Below are positions 53,542 through 64,000 of a stretch of 64,000 nt of DNA, one piece after another. Source of the DNA: Ustilago trichophora (Eukaryota > Basidiomycota > Ustilaginomycetes > Ustilaginales > Ustilaginaceae); contig OOIN01000016.1 in assembly GCA_900323505.1 (NCBI GenBank), positions 793,530-857,529 of the forward strand, read 5' to 3'. The position numbers and the translations under genes are program-made. Position 1 is the first letter of the stretch, and each line of letters opens with the position of its first letter. A model generated the notes under the pieces. The model saw nothing but the letters and a program-made list of their open reading frames with translations, was not told the DNA's origin and made no database searches.

Positions 53542-56500
53542 ATGTCATTTGTGCACCTGGTCGCAGTACGGGGCAGCCTGCCAAAGTGGAAGTCATCATT
53601 CGCAAGAACAACAGCATCACCATTACAGGCGCAAGCTGCAATTCTCGACACGTCGCATGAACCGGTACTAAAGCTCAGAGCGAGGCGGTTCCACGCCTCC
53701 ACTGTACATCTCAAAAAGCAAAGCAGCAACGTGGAGAAGGCACAAAAGCACAAAGGATCAAAAGAGTTCTCGCATACGTTGCAGCTCCCCGCCACTCCCT
53801 TTGGCATTCGAGCCAACGCTGCTCAGCGTGATAAGCTCTTCTACGATCGAACGTGCAGCGAGCTGTATCAATGGCAACGCTCGAGGTCCGACTCTTTAGG
53901 CGAATTTGTCTTTCATGACGGTCCACCATATGCAAACGGTAACTTGCACTGCGGTCATGCACTCAACAAGATCTTGAAAGACATCACAAATCGTTTCCAA
54001 GTGCTCCAAGGAAAGCGTGTACACTATATGCCGGGCTGGGACTGCCATGGCTTGCCGATCGAAGCCAAAGCGCTCGCGAATGTAAGCGTCCAAGACAGGC
54101 ATAACCTATCTGCTCATGAGATCCGAAAAAGAGCGCACAAGGAAGCAGTCAAGGCAATCGAAACGCAAAAGGCCGAATTCAGCCAGTTTGGCATCATGGC
54201 TGACTGGAGTAACAAGGCAACCTACCGAACGCTCGATCCAGGCTACGAAGCTCGTCAGCTGCGCGTCTTCGGCGAAATGGTCCGCAAGGGCCTCATCTAC
54301 CGCCAGTACCGTCCCGTCTACTGGTCGCCCTCCAATCGCACTGCTTTGGCCGAGTCGGAGCTAGAGTATCGCGAGGATCATCTCAGTAAAGCCGTATACG
54401 TTGCGTTTCAGCTCCTTCCTGGCACTACGCTGTTGGAGAAGCTAGGTGTGCACGCCAACGCCGCCAAAGATCTCAGTGCCATCATCTGGACTACCACCCC
54501 ATGGTCGCTGCCATCCAACATGGCCATCAATGTGAATCCGGAACTGGAATACAGCATTGTTCGAAGGACAGGTACGGAGGGTCCCCTCTATATCGTCGGC
54601 ACCGACCGCATCGAGGCCTTGGAAGCGCTACCATCCAGCCTTATTGGGGCAGAGCGAGGTGGCGATGCGCAAGTGTTTGGTCCGCTGGAGGAGCTGACTC
54701 GCGTTCGTGGCGCGGACCTCACTGACTCCACATATCGCTCGCCGCTTACTGCTCCCGGCAGCGAACCGCAACCGATCTTGATGGCCGACTATGTCACGGC
54801 GCTTTCGGGAACTGGGCTTGTGCATTCCGCACCAGCCCATGGTGCAGAGGATTACCAAGTCTGGAAGCAACAGGGCTACATTCAGCGCAAGGGAATCTTT
54901 TCCCCCGTCAACGACGAAGGCCGCTACTCTGCCGACATCTTGCAACTGGATGCGTCGTCCGGAGAAGGATCCGAGGACGATGCATCTGCCCTTGGCAAAC
55001 GGCTGATGGGCAAGGAGGTGCTGAGCGAAGGAGCACAAGAAGTGATAAGAGTCCTCAAGGAGCGCGGCGTGCTGATCAGCGCGCAGACGCTGCGACATAA
55101 ATACCCATATGACTGGCGATCCAAACAGCCCGTCATTGTCCGAGCGACAGCCCAGTGGTTTGCCAACTTGGATCGCATCAAGGAGCAAGCAATCGAAGCA
55201 CTGCGCGATGTCACTTTTGTGCCAGCCAACTCGCGCGCGCGGCTCGAATCGTTCATCTTGGGACGCTCGGAATGGTGCATCTCTCGCCAGCGTGTTTGGG
55301 GGGTTCCGATCCCTGTGCTGTACGACGCTGTGACGGACGAAGCGCTGATGACGGTGGAAAACATCGAGCACATCGCGTCTGTGCTCGAGACCGAAGGAAC
55401 GGACTACTGGTGGAAGGCTGACGCCGAAGTGTTTGTTGCGCCTCAACACCGGGACGAAAAGCGCTCGTGGCGCAAAGGTCAAGATACCGTAGATGTATGG
55501 TTCGATAGCGGTACCTCGTGGGCGACACTCAAGGACCAACTGGCACTCGAATCAGGTGCAAGCGCACACCCACGCCAGGGCAGTATCGCAGATGTCTACC
55601 TAGAGGGCTCTGATCAGCATCGTGGATGGTTCCAATCTTCGCTCATCACGGCGGTCGCCACCACACCGGAGGGTCAGAAGCCTGTTGCTCCGTACAAGAC
55701 CGTTGTGACGCATGGATACGTGCTGGACAACGAGAGTCGAAAGATGAGCAAGAGTCTGGGCAACGTGGTCTCCCCCTTGAGTATCATTCAGGGCGGCAAG
55801 GGCGGCAAGGGCGCCGATGAGCCAGCGTATGGGGTGGATGTATTACGACTATGGGTAGCGAGAAGTGACTATACGACGGATCCGCCCATCGGCGATGTGA
55901 TCATCAGCAAGACAGCCGAAACGCTGCGGAAGCTTCGAAACACCGCACGCTTCATGCTGGCAAATCTGCCTGCCGCTGGCAATGTGGCTCCGCTTGACAG
56001 GGCTAAGATGAAGCTGGTAAGTAAAAGCCCTACTCGGAGGTTGACAAGCAGAGAAAAGAGGAGGCTGACTATAGCTTGTTCCTATCCGAACGCGAATCTC
56101 GGCCCATCAGCTGGACCGGTTCGTGATGCAAGAGCTTTACGAACTCGAGCGAGCCTGCGCCGCTGCATACGAGGCCTACGACTTTGCACAAGTGGTTCGC
56201 CGACTGACCGAGTTTGCCAACGCAACTTTGTCGAATTTGTATCTCGATATTGGTAAAGACAGTCTGTACCTGGACGGAGTCGAAGACGAACGTCGCAAGA
56301 TGATGGTGGCGGTCGTCGACCAAATTTTGAGGACAATGACGGGAATCATGGCTCCGATCACTCCTTTCCTGTGCGAAGAGATCTTCCATTTCCGTAATGG
56401 CGCCAGCAGCGATCCTGTCGTAGGTGACAAAGGAGCGCCTTCGGTGTTTTCAGCAGGCTGGCCTACGGTGGAAGAGCGCTGGAACGATGCTGAGGCTGCT

Positions 56501-56995
56501 GCAGCTTGCAAGCAGCTATTAAAGCTTCGCGATGCGTCTCTGGTGATGATAGAAGAAGCGAGGCAAGCCTCTGAGATCAAGACATCATTTGAAGTCGAGA
56601 TCGACCTGATCACAAAAAGCACCGAAAAGCAGCTAGCATCGAGCCTCGAGACATATGGTAAGTCACCTCGCAAGAAAGACCTCTGATATTAGCCAACACT
56701 TTCACAGTGACATGTAATCCTGACTGACTTTGCACATTATCCGTTTTTTTTTTTTTGCTCGCTAGGGTCGGAATTGACCGAGCTCTTCAACGTCGCAAGG
56801 GTGAACGTGCTAGGGGCAGACGAATCCGCTGTTGACGGTGCCTTGTCAACAAGAGATCACAATGACGGCGTGATCATCCGAATCCGTCGCTCACCGCGCC
56901 ACAGATGTCCTCGCTGTCGTACACTGCGCAAGGAAGCCGAGGCCGATCGCCTTTGCCAGCGGTGTCAAGCTGTTGTAGATGGACTTTCCGCATAA
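53542..56995 (+). CDS. ISM1: Mitochondrial isoleucyl-tRNA synthetase, three exons
   Basis: Exons are 53542-56016, 56075-56657 and 56766-56995, with introns of 58 and 108 nt starting GTAAGT; phases agree and the product is 1095 residues. The N-terminus from ATG 53542 (MSFVHLVAVRGSLPKWKSSF) is basic and suits a mitochondrial presequence. The class I core has FHDGPPYANGNLHCGHALNK, with the HIGH motif as HCGH at 136-139, the editing domain (WTTTPWSLPSNMAINV, GTGLVHSAPAHGAEDYQVWK), SEWCISRQRVWGVPIP, and KMSKS in ESRKMSKSLGN near 734. The anticodon-binding helical domain follows, and the C-terminus has the zinc-binding CPRC and CQRC pair seen in bacterial-type IleRS. It charges mitochondrial tRNA-Ile and can edit misactivated valine. 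The first ATG is preceded in frame by a TTG only. Confidence 0.94.
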
Positions 56996-57807
56996 GCCAA
57001 GATGCAACCTTGACAATAAACACCACCCCCGTTCACAAATTACGACAAGAGCGCCCGTGCTTTCTGGCTCAAGGATGGGATGAGAAACATAGCTCCTTTG
57101 CGCATAAGTAGCATGTGCGTCCTGTATGCTGTTGAAGAGCTTCATGGATGACCAAAGTACTGCTGGTGACAGCGGCAAACGAAGCCGATGAAGGTGGACG
57201 CTGGGTCCGACTCCGACACTTCGGGATTTTTATTTTCTTTTATTTTATTTGATTTTTGGGGTAATCAACGAAATGTGAAGTTCCCCTCCGAGCGTGGGGG
57301 AATGAAATATCTTACGCGCCACACGCTCCCTTGAGGTGCGCAGAAAGAGACGCAGTTTAGGTGTCGTGAGCGCAGCTGCAAAACCGGACCATGCGCAACT
57401 CCACCTCTCAGTGTCTTGAAATCCTTGCTTTGATCACCCACACCACTCACGTAAAAATCTTTGCTCTTCATCCAACACCCACCTTTCCCACCTCACGTCC
57501 ACTCCTACACCCGTCTGCAAACAGCTCTCCAGTCGCCGTTATCGAGCTCGCACGATTGATCTGGCGCAGCTCAGCACACAAAAGATCAGGAAGAGGCAGA
57601 TCCCACTCCGTCGGATCACCCACTCACATTGTTTGTCGATGCCTGAGTTCCGGCTCGTATGTAGAAGATCTTGAGCTCTCAAGTCTCGCCAGCTTTTTCA
57701 TTTCGGGCTGAGCTGTCATTCCGCTCTTCATCCAATTCTGCTTCGACGCCACGTTGTTTGCTCAACTCTATGTCAGCCGACCGCAGCATCTTTCCTTTCA
57801 CCTCACC
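56996..57807. other. Intergenic region
   Basis: About 810 bp with a T-rich stretch near 57230-57260 and C/A-rich leader DNA before the Zn2Cys6 gene. No gene is supported. Confidence 0.4.
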
Positions 57808-60252
57808 ATGAAGGCTCCAAAGGTAAAACATTCACCCACATCGTCCAACGATGGTCTAAGCGCAGACTCACGACCTTTAGCCAGCACTTCCACCAGCGCT
57901 GCCGGCCATCCATATCCTTCCAAGATTCTCGCTTGCGTCGCATGCCGCAACAGCAAGGTCAAATGCATTTCCGATGGTCCTGAACAGTGCAAGCGATGTC
58001 TCGACCACGGCCTTACTTGTATTCGCCCAGAATACCAGCGGCTCAAAAAGGCCAAGGCAAAACTTGCACGCTTCCAGCAGGAGGCCACCCTCACAAGCGA
58101 GCCCGACACCAAACCCGCTGCCGTAGCCATGGTCGAGACCGAGGACTTGCTGCCCGACAAACCCATTCTACCTCAGGAATCGCCTACCACAATTTTCAGC
58201 AATGCCTCTTACGGCAAGTCCTCGCAGCTGCTACACAATCTCCACAGCGTTCGCTCCGACGTTCGAGACGAGTGGGACCCAGTCTCAGCGGGTATCATGG
58301 ACCTCGACACCAGTCGAATCCTGTTTGAAACTTTCATGGTCAAATTAGAAGCGCTGCTCTCGTTCTTCGATCCTCGCATTCACTCATATCAGTACATTCG
58401 CTCTCACTCCAGCCTCCTCTTCACGACCATGTGTTGGCTCGCAGCCACTGTCTCCGACTTTCCTTCTGCACCTCGCATCATGAACGACCTCAAACTTCAC
58501 ATCGACAATGTCCTTCTTCCGGCGATCTATAACCAAAACCTGCGCTCCGTAGAAATCGTTCAAGGACTCCTTATGCTTGCTGCCTATCTTCGTCCGACAC
58601 AGAATCCGTCTGAGGATCGATCATGGACTTTATTAGGCCACGCCATTCGTGTTGCGACGGATCTCGACATGCATTCCAGGGTCCTTTCCACATCGCAACA
58701 GTTTCAGACCTTGCCTGCCTCTGCTCTGACAGCGGACTCTTCGGAGACCTTGGCTGGGCAGGACGGCGCGGCTTCAGAGAGCGGTCTCGCTAAGCAGCAA
58801 AAGATTTGGCATCAACGCAACCGAGAGAGGGCCTGGATGCACATCTGGCTCCACGAAGCTTCCTCTTCGCAATACACTGGCCGTGTCTCGCTTCTTTCCA
58901 AGGATCCTATCGTCGAATTCTCACGTGGCTGGCATCTCCATCCGGAGGCACTTCATACCGACGTCGTCTTTGTGGCTCTCATCGAACTTCGTTCCCAGCT
59001 GGCGCAAGACAAGGAGCTCTTCCGCCTTCTCAGCGGTCGCGCTGGCCTGAAGTCTGGCAACGCCACCAATACCACCAACTCGACAACCTCGCAGGCGGCT
59101 CAACCTTCTTCATCGTCAGAGGCAGATTCTGCGTGGATCAGACACTATTTGGACCGCTGCCACCGCGATATTTCGTCTTGGGAAGAGCGCTGGGTCGTCA
59201 ATCCCTCACGATCGGCCACCCATCCTCGTCCACTTCGCTTCGAGCTGGGCTCGCTCTACATCTGCTATGCTCGTATGCAGCTGCTCTCACTGCCACTCCA
59301 ATGGCCAACGTTGCAACCTTCCATGGCGACACGCATCGTCTCGGATCTGCACTCTGTTTCCATCAGATATCTCGAAGACTTCCTCGACCGCACTTCGCCG
59401 CAACGGCTCGCACATTCCTACAATTCCATCTGCGTCACCGCCACCTACGCCGTTGTCATTGCCCTAAAGCTCACAAAGTTGGCGCCAAGGTACTCTTTTA
59501 TCAACTCCGCTAGGATCGTTAAGCTGGTTTCTCGCGTCTCCGAGTATCTGCGCGAGGGTGGAAACTGGACACCTCATCAGAATGGCTCAAGTTTGTCGTA
59601 TGCCAGGTACATCGACCAGCTTTTGAACATGGAGAGCTCCCAACAGGCCATTCCGACCAACCCCACAACGCCTTCTGCCGAGCGCGGCGCCGAGACATCC
59701 TGTCGTCTCCATGCCACCACTTCATCCGTGGCGCCAGCCAATGACAATAGTCGTGCCGGATACACCAATAGTCATTCTCACCGCAAAAGTGGCATGCCTC
59801 CCGGTATTCCTGCGATGCAGCCGGCAGATCCAACTCTCCCACCCCTTACTGGTGCAGATCGTGATCGACAGCTGCCTCACAACCCAGCGCCCTCTTTGCA
59901 ACGCGGTCTTTCGAATGTATCACATCCACTTAGTTCGCCACGCACCATCTACACTGTCACACCAGGCTCTGAAACCGGGCTCTTTCCTCGCATCTCTTCC
60001 AGCCCGCATCCCGCGCAGCAGGTGCTACCTGGACCTACGACTCCCTCGTCGCATTTCTCCCTGCCGCCAGGATTAACAACGCCAATTCAATCAGGCAACA
60101 GCGACCACTTCCGATACGCCACAGCGCCAGATGTCGAGATTGGCCATCCGCAGTGGGCTTTCCTGGCAAACGATCCGGAGCTGTTTGCTTGGGCCAGATC
60201 CTTTCTGAACGACGAGCTCGACCTAACTATGCCAGGCGCTTCATTTCATTGA
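57808..60252 (+). CDS. Zn2Cys6 (Gal4-type) transcription factor
   Basis: An intronless frame of 814 residues, started at the first ATG (MKAPKVKHSPTSSNDG). The binuclear zinc cluster lies at 43-71: CVACRNSKVKC, then CKRCLDHGLTC, with spacing C-X2-C-X6-C-X7-C-X2-C-X6-C. A basic linker (RLKKAKAKLARFQQEA) follows. The middle third is the helical fungal transcription-factor domain: SHSSLLFTTMCWLAATVSDF, VEIVQGLLMLAAYLRPTQNP, WTLLGHAIRVATDLDMH, RERAWMHIWLHEASSSQYTG. The last 200 residues are Ser/Pro-rich and end with acidic and aromatic residues (NDPELFAWARSFLNDELDL) that could activate transcription. The pathway controlled is unknown, and no catabolic or biosynthetic cluster lies next to it. It is the last conventional gene before the subtelomere. 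Confidence 0.92.
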   Translation: MKAPKVKHSPTSSNDGLSADSRPLASTSTSAAGHPYPSKILACVACRNSKVKCISDGPEQCKRCLDHGLTCIRPEYQRLKKAKAKLARFQQEATLTSEPDTKPAAVAMVETEDLLPDKPILPQESPTTIFSNASYGKSSQLLHNLHSVRSDVRDEWDPVSAGIMDLDTSRILFETFMVKLEALLSFFDPRIHSYQYIRSHSSLLFTTMCWLAATVSDFPSAPRIMNDLKLHIDNVLLPAIYNQNLRSVEIVQGLLMLAAYLRPTQNPSEDRSWTLLGHAIRVATDLDMHSRVLSTSQQFQTLPASALTADSSETLAGQDGAASESGLAKQQKIWHQRNRERAWMHIWLHEASSSQYTGRVSLLSKDPIVEFSRGWHLHPEALHTDVVFVALIELRSQLAQDKELFRLLSGRAGLKSGNATNTTNSTTSQAAQPSSSSEADSAWIRHYLDRCHRDISSWEERWVVNPSRSATHPRPLRFELGSLYICYARMQLLSLPLQWPTLQPSMATRIVSDLHSVSIRYLEDFLDRTSPQRLAHSYNSICVTATYAVVIALKLTKLAPRYSFINSARIVKLVSRVSEYLREGGNWTPHQNGSSLSYARYIDQLLNMESSQQAIPTNPTTPSAERGAETSCRLHATTSSVAPANDNSRAGYTNSHSHRKSGMPPGIPAMQPADPTLPPLTGADRDRQLPHNPAPSLQRGLSNVSHPLSSPRTIYTVTPGSETGLFPRISSSPHPAQQVLPGPTTPSSHFSLPPGLTTPIQSGNSDHFRYATAPDVEIGHPQWAFLANDPELFAWARSFLNDELDLTMPGASFH

Positions 60253-62169
60253 GGCTTGTCTTCGCTTGCAGCAAATCTCTTGTCAAGCCCACGAAACCCT
60301 CTTGTCTCTGTATTCCAGCTGTAATTTTGTAGTGACATGCAGTTGTGATCACCTAGAGTTCCATCGTATACAAATGGTCGTTCTGGAGGGCACTTGACAT
60401 TCTCTTTTGCGATTGGATCCGTGGTCGACACCAACTCAGATCGGCGGCTGCATGCAGCCCCACCACAGAAGCACCAACTCAAGCTTGGATGTGTGACAAT
60501 TCAAATTTGTGGGACAAACTTCTAATCCATGAGTGTCCCTTCATCTTCTTTGCCACAAACACACCCAGCACCATCATGCCAGCTGGACAAGGGAAACGCT
60601 CAAAGCTCCTGCAAGCAGGGAATGAACAGGATCTCTCCACCGCTGAGGCTGCTTGTTGTCTCATGATACCAGAGTCAACAACACACAACTTTGTTAAGCA
60701 CTACAATGAGACTAGTCAAGTTGGGACAAAGCAAATGGGAGGCAACTGACAACCTAGCCCTAGGCCGCAGGTCCTCGTTGGCCGGCAGCGGACCAGGCCG
60801 CTCTGCCAAATGGACGCGTCTGACCTTGGCTGCTGACCCCAGCGGACAGCGCAAAACACACTGGCCAAGTGCCGCAACGGTTTGAAATTTTTCTTGGCTC
60901 AGCAAGCGGCCCAGCATCCAAGAGACGCGTCAAAATTCTTGGAAATTGTTGGAATTGCAGTCACGTCCACCCACTGACCCAGTGCCCAGCAGCCAGCAGC
61001 CAGCACACAGCTGCCACTGCTCAGCAGCCACGGCTCACCACGGCTCAGCTGTTGCCGCTCAACAGCAGTGAGAGTCTGTCCATTTTGGGTGTAGCAGCCC
61101 AATGGTCTGTACACATTTCAAGCTGTAGTCCGTGTATGAATAGGAGTCAAGCGTACAAGGGCAAACACCTATTCAAGGGGCAGTGCAGACCAATGGGCCG
61201 CACAAAGTTGTGAATTTCCTCCAGCCCTAGCCCTAGGCCGTGTCTGCTCATGCTGGCAACGGACGCTGCTGCTCTGCCAAATTGCACCCACCCACCCTCG
61301 CTGCTGGCCACCAACAGACATGTCAGTGACACTGGTCAAGTGCCGCAACGGAAACAAATTTCCTGGCACTGGCCAACGGACAGCTCTGGAAATTCAAAGA
61401 AATTCAACGCGTCTCAGCACACTGCTTCAGTGCCTCAGCCAGTTGAGCAGACTCCAGCGCAGCGGACAGCTGGCAGCAGACTTCAGCCAAGCAGCCACGG
61501 ACAGCACCCGCAACAAACTCAGGGCAGCAGACGGTTGGAAGCAACAGACTCAAGTGCAACATACTCACCTGTAACACATTGAAGTGCAACAGACATGAGT
61601 GTGAAGTATGAGAGACTTGAGCGGCAGATGCAAATGTTACACTGTTACATGCACTGCAGCAGACAGGAGAGCCAGGGACTGTAGCGTCAGCAGACTGAGG
61701 TGGCAACAGACAATAGCTTCAACGGACTGCAGCGGCAACAGACCGCAACAGCAACAGACAGTAGCAGCAACGGACAGACTGAAAAGTCTGCTAGAATGAC
61801 TGCCAGAATGGAGGCATGGAAATTCCAAGTAATTGATGCGTCCCACCGGACTGCATCAAGCAGAATCTGCTGGGTCTGTTAACCCTTGCTGTTAGATGCT
61901 CAGCCAAGTAACAGACAGCAGCATAATGGATTTTGGAATTTCCAGGTAATTTGACGCGTCTCACCACACTGGACTGGGTCTGTGTGCGTTGGCCTTTGCT
62001 TGAGTCTGTTGAGTCTGTCAGCAGCACACCAGACTGTTGCGCAATGGCCTGCACACAACAGACTGCTCTGCACCGTACTACTCCACGCAACAGACTTCTC
62101 TGCACTGCCAGACTCCACACACAACTCAACCTCAAGCTCACCCTACAGCACAACACAGCTTCCATCAAG
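60253..62169. repeat. Subtelomeric degenerate repeat region with ACGCGT modules
   Basis: A CAG-, CAAC- and CCTAG-rich region with recurring modules. ACGCGT occurs at 60814, 60925, 61407 and 61954, with an ATGCGT variant at 61836. Three copies share the order TGGAAATTCCA-like, AATT, ACGCGTCTCA; the copy at 60925 is inverted. A longer degenerate duplication is seen between about 60752-60900 and 61219-61375, each starting at CCCTAGG and passing through CTCTGCCAAAT and AAGTGCCGCAACGG. No conserved gene is present apart from the short fragment at 60576-60749. Confidence 0.65.
60576..60749 (+). pseudogene. Transposase-like helix-turn-helix fragment
   Basis: A 57-codon frame from ATG 60576 (MPAGQGKRSKLLQAGNEQDL; the frame opens earlier, at ATG 60489) contains STAEAACCLMIPESTTHNFV, which reads like the N-terminal helix-turn-helix of a pogo or Tc1-type transposase. 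Nothing resembling a catalytic domain follows. It is probably a relic; chance resemblance is possible. Confidence 0.3.
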
Positions 62170-62685
62170 ATGCGGCGCACACGCTCTCAGCAGAAATTGG
62201 CACTGGAGGAGGAAGCTCAAGGGCCCACTACGGATCACAGCAATGCAGAGATGGAGTTTGACCTGGACCTCTCTGACATCTTTGACGAGTTTGACCGTAG
62301 CATGACTGCAAGCAAGGATAAGGGCTACAAGCACGGCACCAAGCACGGCAGCTCCAGTGAAGTCCACTTGAATTATCCGTCAGTGGAGCTCTGCACTCCT
62401 GAGCGCAAGCATGCTGCCAGTCCTGAAGCCAGCACTACATCTCTGCACCGCAAAGTCACATCTCACCCCAAGAAAGCCGCCAAGCGCACTGCTGTAAAAA
62501 AGAGAAAGGCCGCCAACAACCTCAAGATGGATCTCTACCGTCTGCAGTACTTGCACACCCAGCTACCTCACAAGTACCTCCGTGGCTGGGCCACTGCTAC
62601 CATGCGCAGGATCACCAAGCAACTCAATGTGCGCCTTCCCCCGTATCCACCTCAGCGCAAGTCAGCACCACTCAAGCATAGCTGA
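62170..62685 (+). CDS. Subtelomeric ORF of unknown function
   Basis: A 171-residue frame from ATG 62170; upstream the frame stays open but lacks an ATG and reads through repeat-like sequence. The N-terminus is basic (MRRTRSQQKLALEEEAQG), then a strongly acidic stretch MEFDLDLSDIFDEFDRSM, a Lys/Gly/His-rich part, and a very basic C-terminal half (HPKKAAKRTAVKKRKAANNL, RRITKQLNVRLPPYPPQR). The centre LYRLQYLHTQLPHKYLRGWA may form helices. The basic half could bind nucleic acid. I do not recognise the family. Being intact among decayed repeats 1.1 kb from the telomere suggests either a subtelomeric gene family or the residue of an element. Codon use looks coding in contrast to its surroundings. 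Confidence 0.5.
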   Translation: MRRTRSQQKLALEEEAQGPTTDHSNAEMEFDLDLSDIFDEFDRSMTASKDKGYKHGTKHGSSSEVHLNYPSVELCTPERKHAASPEASTTSLHRKVTSHPKKAAKRTAVKKRKAANNLKMDLYRLQYLHTQLPHKYLRGWATATMRRITKQLNVRLPPYPPQRKSAPLKHS

Positions 62686-63767
62686 TCATTCTTACTTCAC
62701 ACTAGCGCATGCTACTTGTCCAATGTACTCTATTTTGCACTCTCATTCTGCTGCTTGATGTGTTGCGGCTTTGTGCACTGAAATGACTGAACGCTACCTG
62801 GCTGAGTGCTACGTGACTGACTGCTGCATGACTGGACGCTGCTGGCCGCAAATTCATGTGAAAATTTTTGACTGTGGGTTTGCGCTACGTGGACTGCACA
62901 CACTGCTATGTCTTCAACCACGCTTTGTGTCTCTCACCCACCCTACGCTCTACTCACATTGCTTGCTGCTGTGCTTCTTGCTCTCACCTGCTTCCATGCT
63001 TTGTACGTTGCAGTCACATACTCTTCTACGCTTTGTCCCACCACACTCAGCTCTCACACGCTCAACATCAACGGCACAAGGCATTTGCACATGCTTGCCA
63101 TTAACCATTACCATTGTCTGCTCTCCACGGCTTCCTTCTCTCCCAGCAACTCAATGTCTTTGTCCACTACCAGCTCTCTGCCCACTACCACCGCTCTGCC
63201 TTCCACATCACCGCTCTTCACACTCAACTCCCACTGCTCAGCATCACTCAATGCATTCAGCCACCACCACCATCTACGTTGTCCCGGATCACCGAAAACC
63301 AAGGTTTGGCCCAATCATCGGCTTACCTCCGGTTTAACCAAGGTTTGGCCCGATCATCGGCTTACCTCCGGTTTAACTCCGGCGATCATCAGCTGATCGT
63401 CGAGGTGGTCCGCGCGTCGTGCCGTCACGCAGGTCAAGCTCGTCGCGACTGAGCAAATTTTTTCACTTACTACCATCATCATTTCCGATCATACTACTTT
63501 CGACCTTTAGCTTACTATCTGTTTGAGCTCGCACTTGAGCTGACCTTCATCCGACCTTCATTTCACCGTCACATTTGGGGGGCCAACCCGGAAGCGGTGT
63601 TCTTCGTCGACATCTCCAACATTCTCTGCTTCGGCAACTCTATCAACTTCATTACAGACCAATTTGACGACTGCGATCGCTCCTAAGATCAAAGTCTCAT
63701 TGAGGTCTGCTACCGACCTTCATCAACTTTCGACCAAACCTTTTTCGACACTTCCTCCATCTTCGAC
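62686..63767. other. Telomere-adjacent non-coding DNA
   Basis: About 1.1 kb of C/T-rich, low-complexity DNA. Several overlapping frames (for example 62771-63337) arise from CTC/CAC-rich composition and show no domain. It contains a 39-bp tandem duplication at 63298-63375. Confidence 0.45.
63298..63375 (+). repeat. 39-bp tandem duplication
   Basis: Two adjacent copies of a 39-bp unit starting AACCAAGGTTTGGCCC and ending CTCCGGTTT, differing by a single A to G change. A third partial unit (AACTCCGG) follows. Confidence 0.9.
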
Positions 63768-63797
63768 TTAGGGTTAGGGTTATATGACTGTCTGGTC

Positions 63798-63836
<39 letters not shown>

Positions 63837-64000
63837 GGTTAGGGTTAGGGTTAGGGTTAGGGTTAGGGTTAGGGTTAGGGTTAGGGTTAGGGTTAGGGTT
63901 AGGGGTTAGGGTTAGGGTTAGGGTTAGGGTTAGGGTTAGGGTTAGGGTTAGGGTTAGGGTTAGGGTTAGGGTTAGGGTTAGGTTAGGGTTAGGGTTAGGG
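63768..64000 (+). repeat. Telomere, (TTAGGG)n
   Basis: A run of TTAGGG units extends to the last base, with the G-rich strand pointing to the end as in a right chromosome arm. Two units are followed by an 18- to 20-bp non-telomeric spacer (about 63781-63798), then an almost continuous array. A few variants occur: one TTTAGGG near 63814, one with an extra G near 63905, and one shortened unit near 63980. Confidence 0.97.

Noticed and set aside
54628..55539. Open frame of 303 codons opposite ISM1
   Set aside because: ISM1 on the other strand is conserved throughout this stretch; the antisense frame has no family resemblance.
62771..63337. 188-codon frame next to the telomere
   Set aside because: Several overlapping frames on both strands are open because of simple CTC/CAC composition; Cys, Leu, Ser and Thr-rich with no domain.
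1..64000. CRISPR arrays, operons, riboswitches and prokaryote-type ribosome binding sites
   Set aside because: The telomere, spliceosomal introns and gene content are those of a fungal nuclear chromosome; no regularly spaced direct repeats with unique spacers are present.

Overview
This window reads as the right-hand end of a chromosome (or a contig reaching a telomere) from a basidiomycete fungus, most likely a smut of the Ustilaginales. Three things point there: the vertebrate-type telomere repeat TTAGGG at the extreme right with the G-rich strand running towards the end; genes that are mostly intronless or carry a few short GT-AG introns (58-136 nt where I could place them); and proteins that look like smut or basidiomycete orthologues. 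The species assignment is inference; I cannot name the species. Start codons were placed at real ATGs, because several long open frames begin at TTG.

Layout. 1-1410 is the 5' part of an uncharacterised minus-strand gene cut by the window edge. 4188-6476 is a secreted, repeat-bearing protein with many dibasic (kexin-type) sites. 8472-13727 carries housekeeping genes: an Rsr1/Rap-type GTPase, proteasome subunit alpha 3, a small two-exon probable mitochondrial protein, and mitochondrial methionyl-tRNA synthetase. 13853-14844 is a foldback, non-autonomous transposon-like element. 14997-16894 is a GPI-anchored aspartic protease and 18785-21520 a PPR-like, probably mitochondrial protein. 21731-23303 is a complete Tc1-like DD34E transposon with perfect 93-bp terminal inverted repeats. 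23456-26372 is a divergent pair encoding the two halves of a Tm-1-type protein (a UPF0261 domain and a TIM-barrel); the UPF0261 frame is interrupted by a single in-frame TGA.

26630-29989 is a long C2H2 transcription factor, followed by a 6.3-kb stretch in which I see no gene, then a hexose transporter, TIM10, a multi-exon FrsA/Ayg1-like hydrolase, COA6, CWC22, NMA1, the cap methyltransferase ABD1, mitochondrial isoleucyl-tRNA synthetase and a Zn2Cys6 regulator that is the last conventional gene. From about 60.3 kb the sequence becomes repetitive subtelomeric DNA, with recurring modules around ACGCGT, a transposase-like fragment and one intact basic ORF, ending in about 230 bp of TTAGGG repeats.

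Functionally the conserved part is rich in nuclear-encoded mitochondrial genes (MSM1, ISM1, TIM10, COA6, a PPR-like protein and a small presequence protein) and RNA-processing genes (CWC22, ABD1). The most interesting loci are the dibasic-site repeat precursor, the split Tm-1-like pair with its internal TGA, the two DNA-transposon structures, and the subtelomeric ACGCGT modules.
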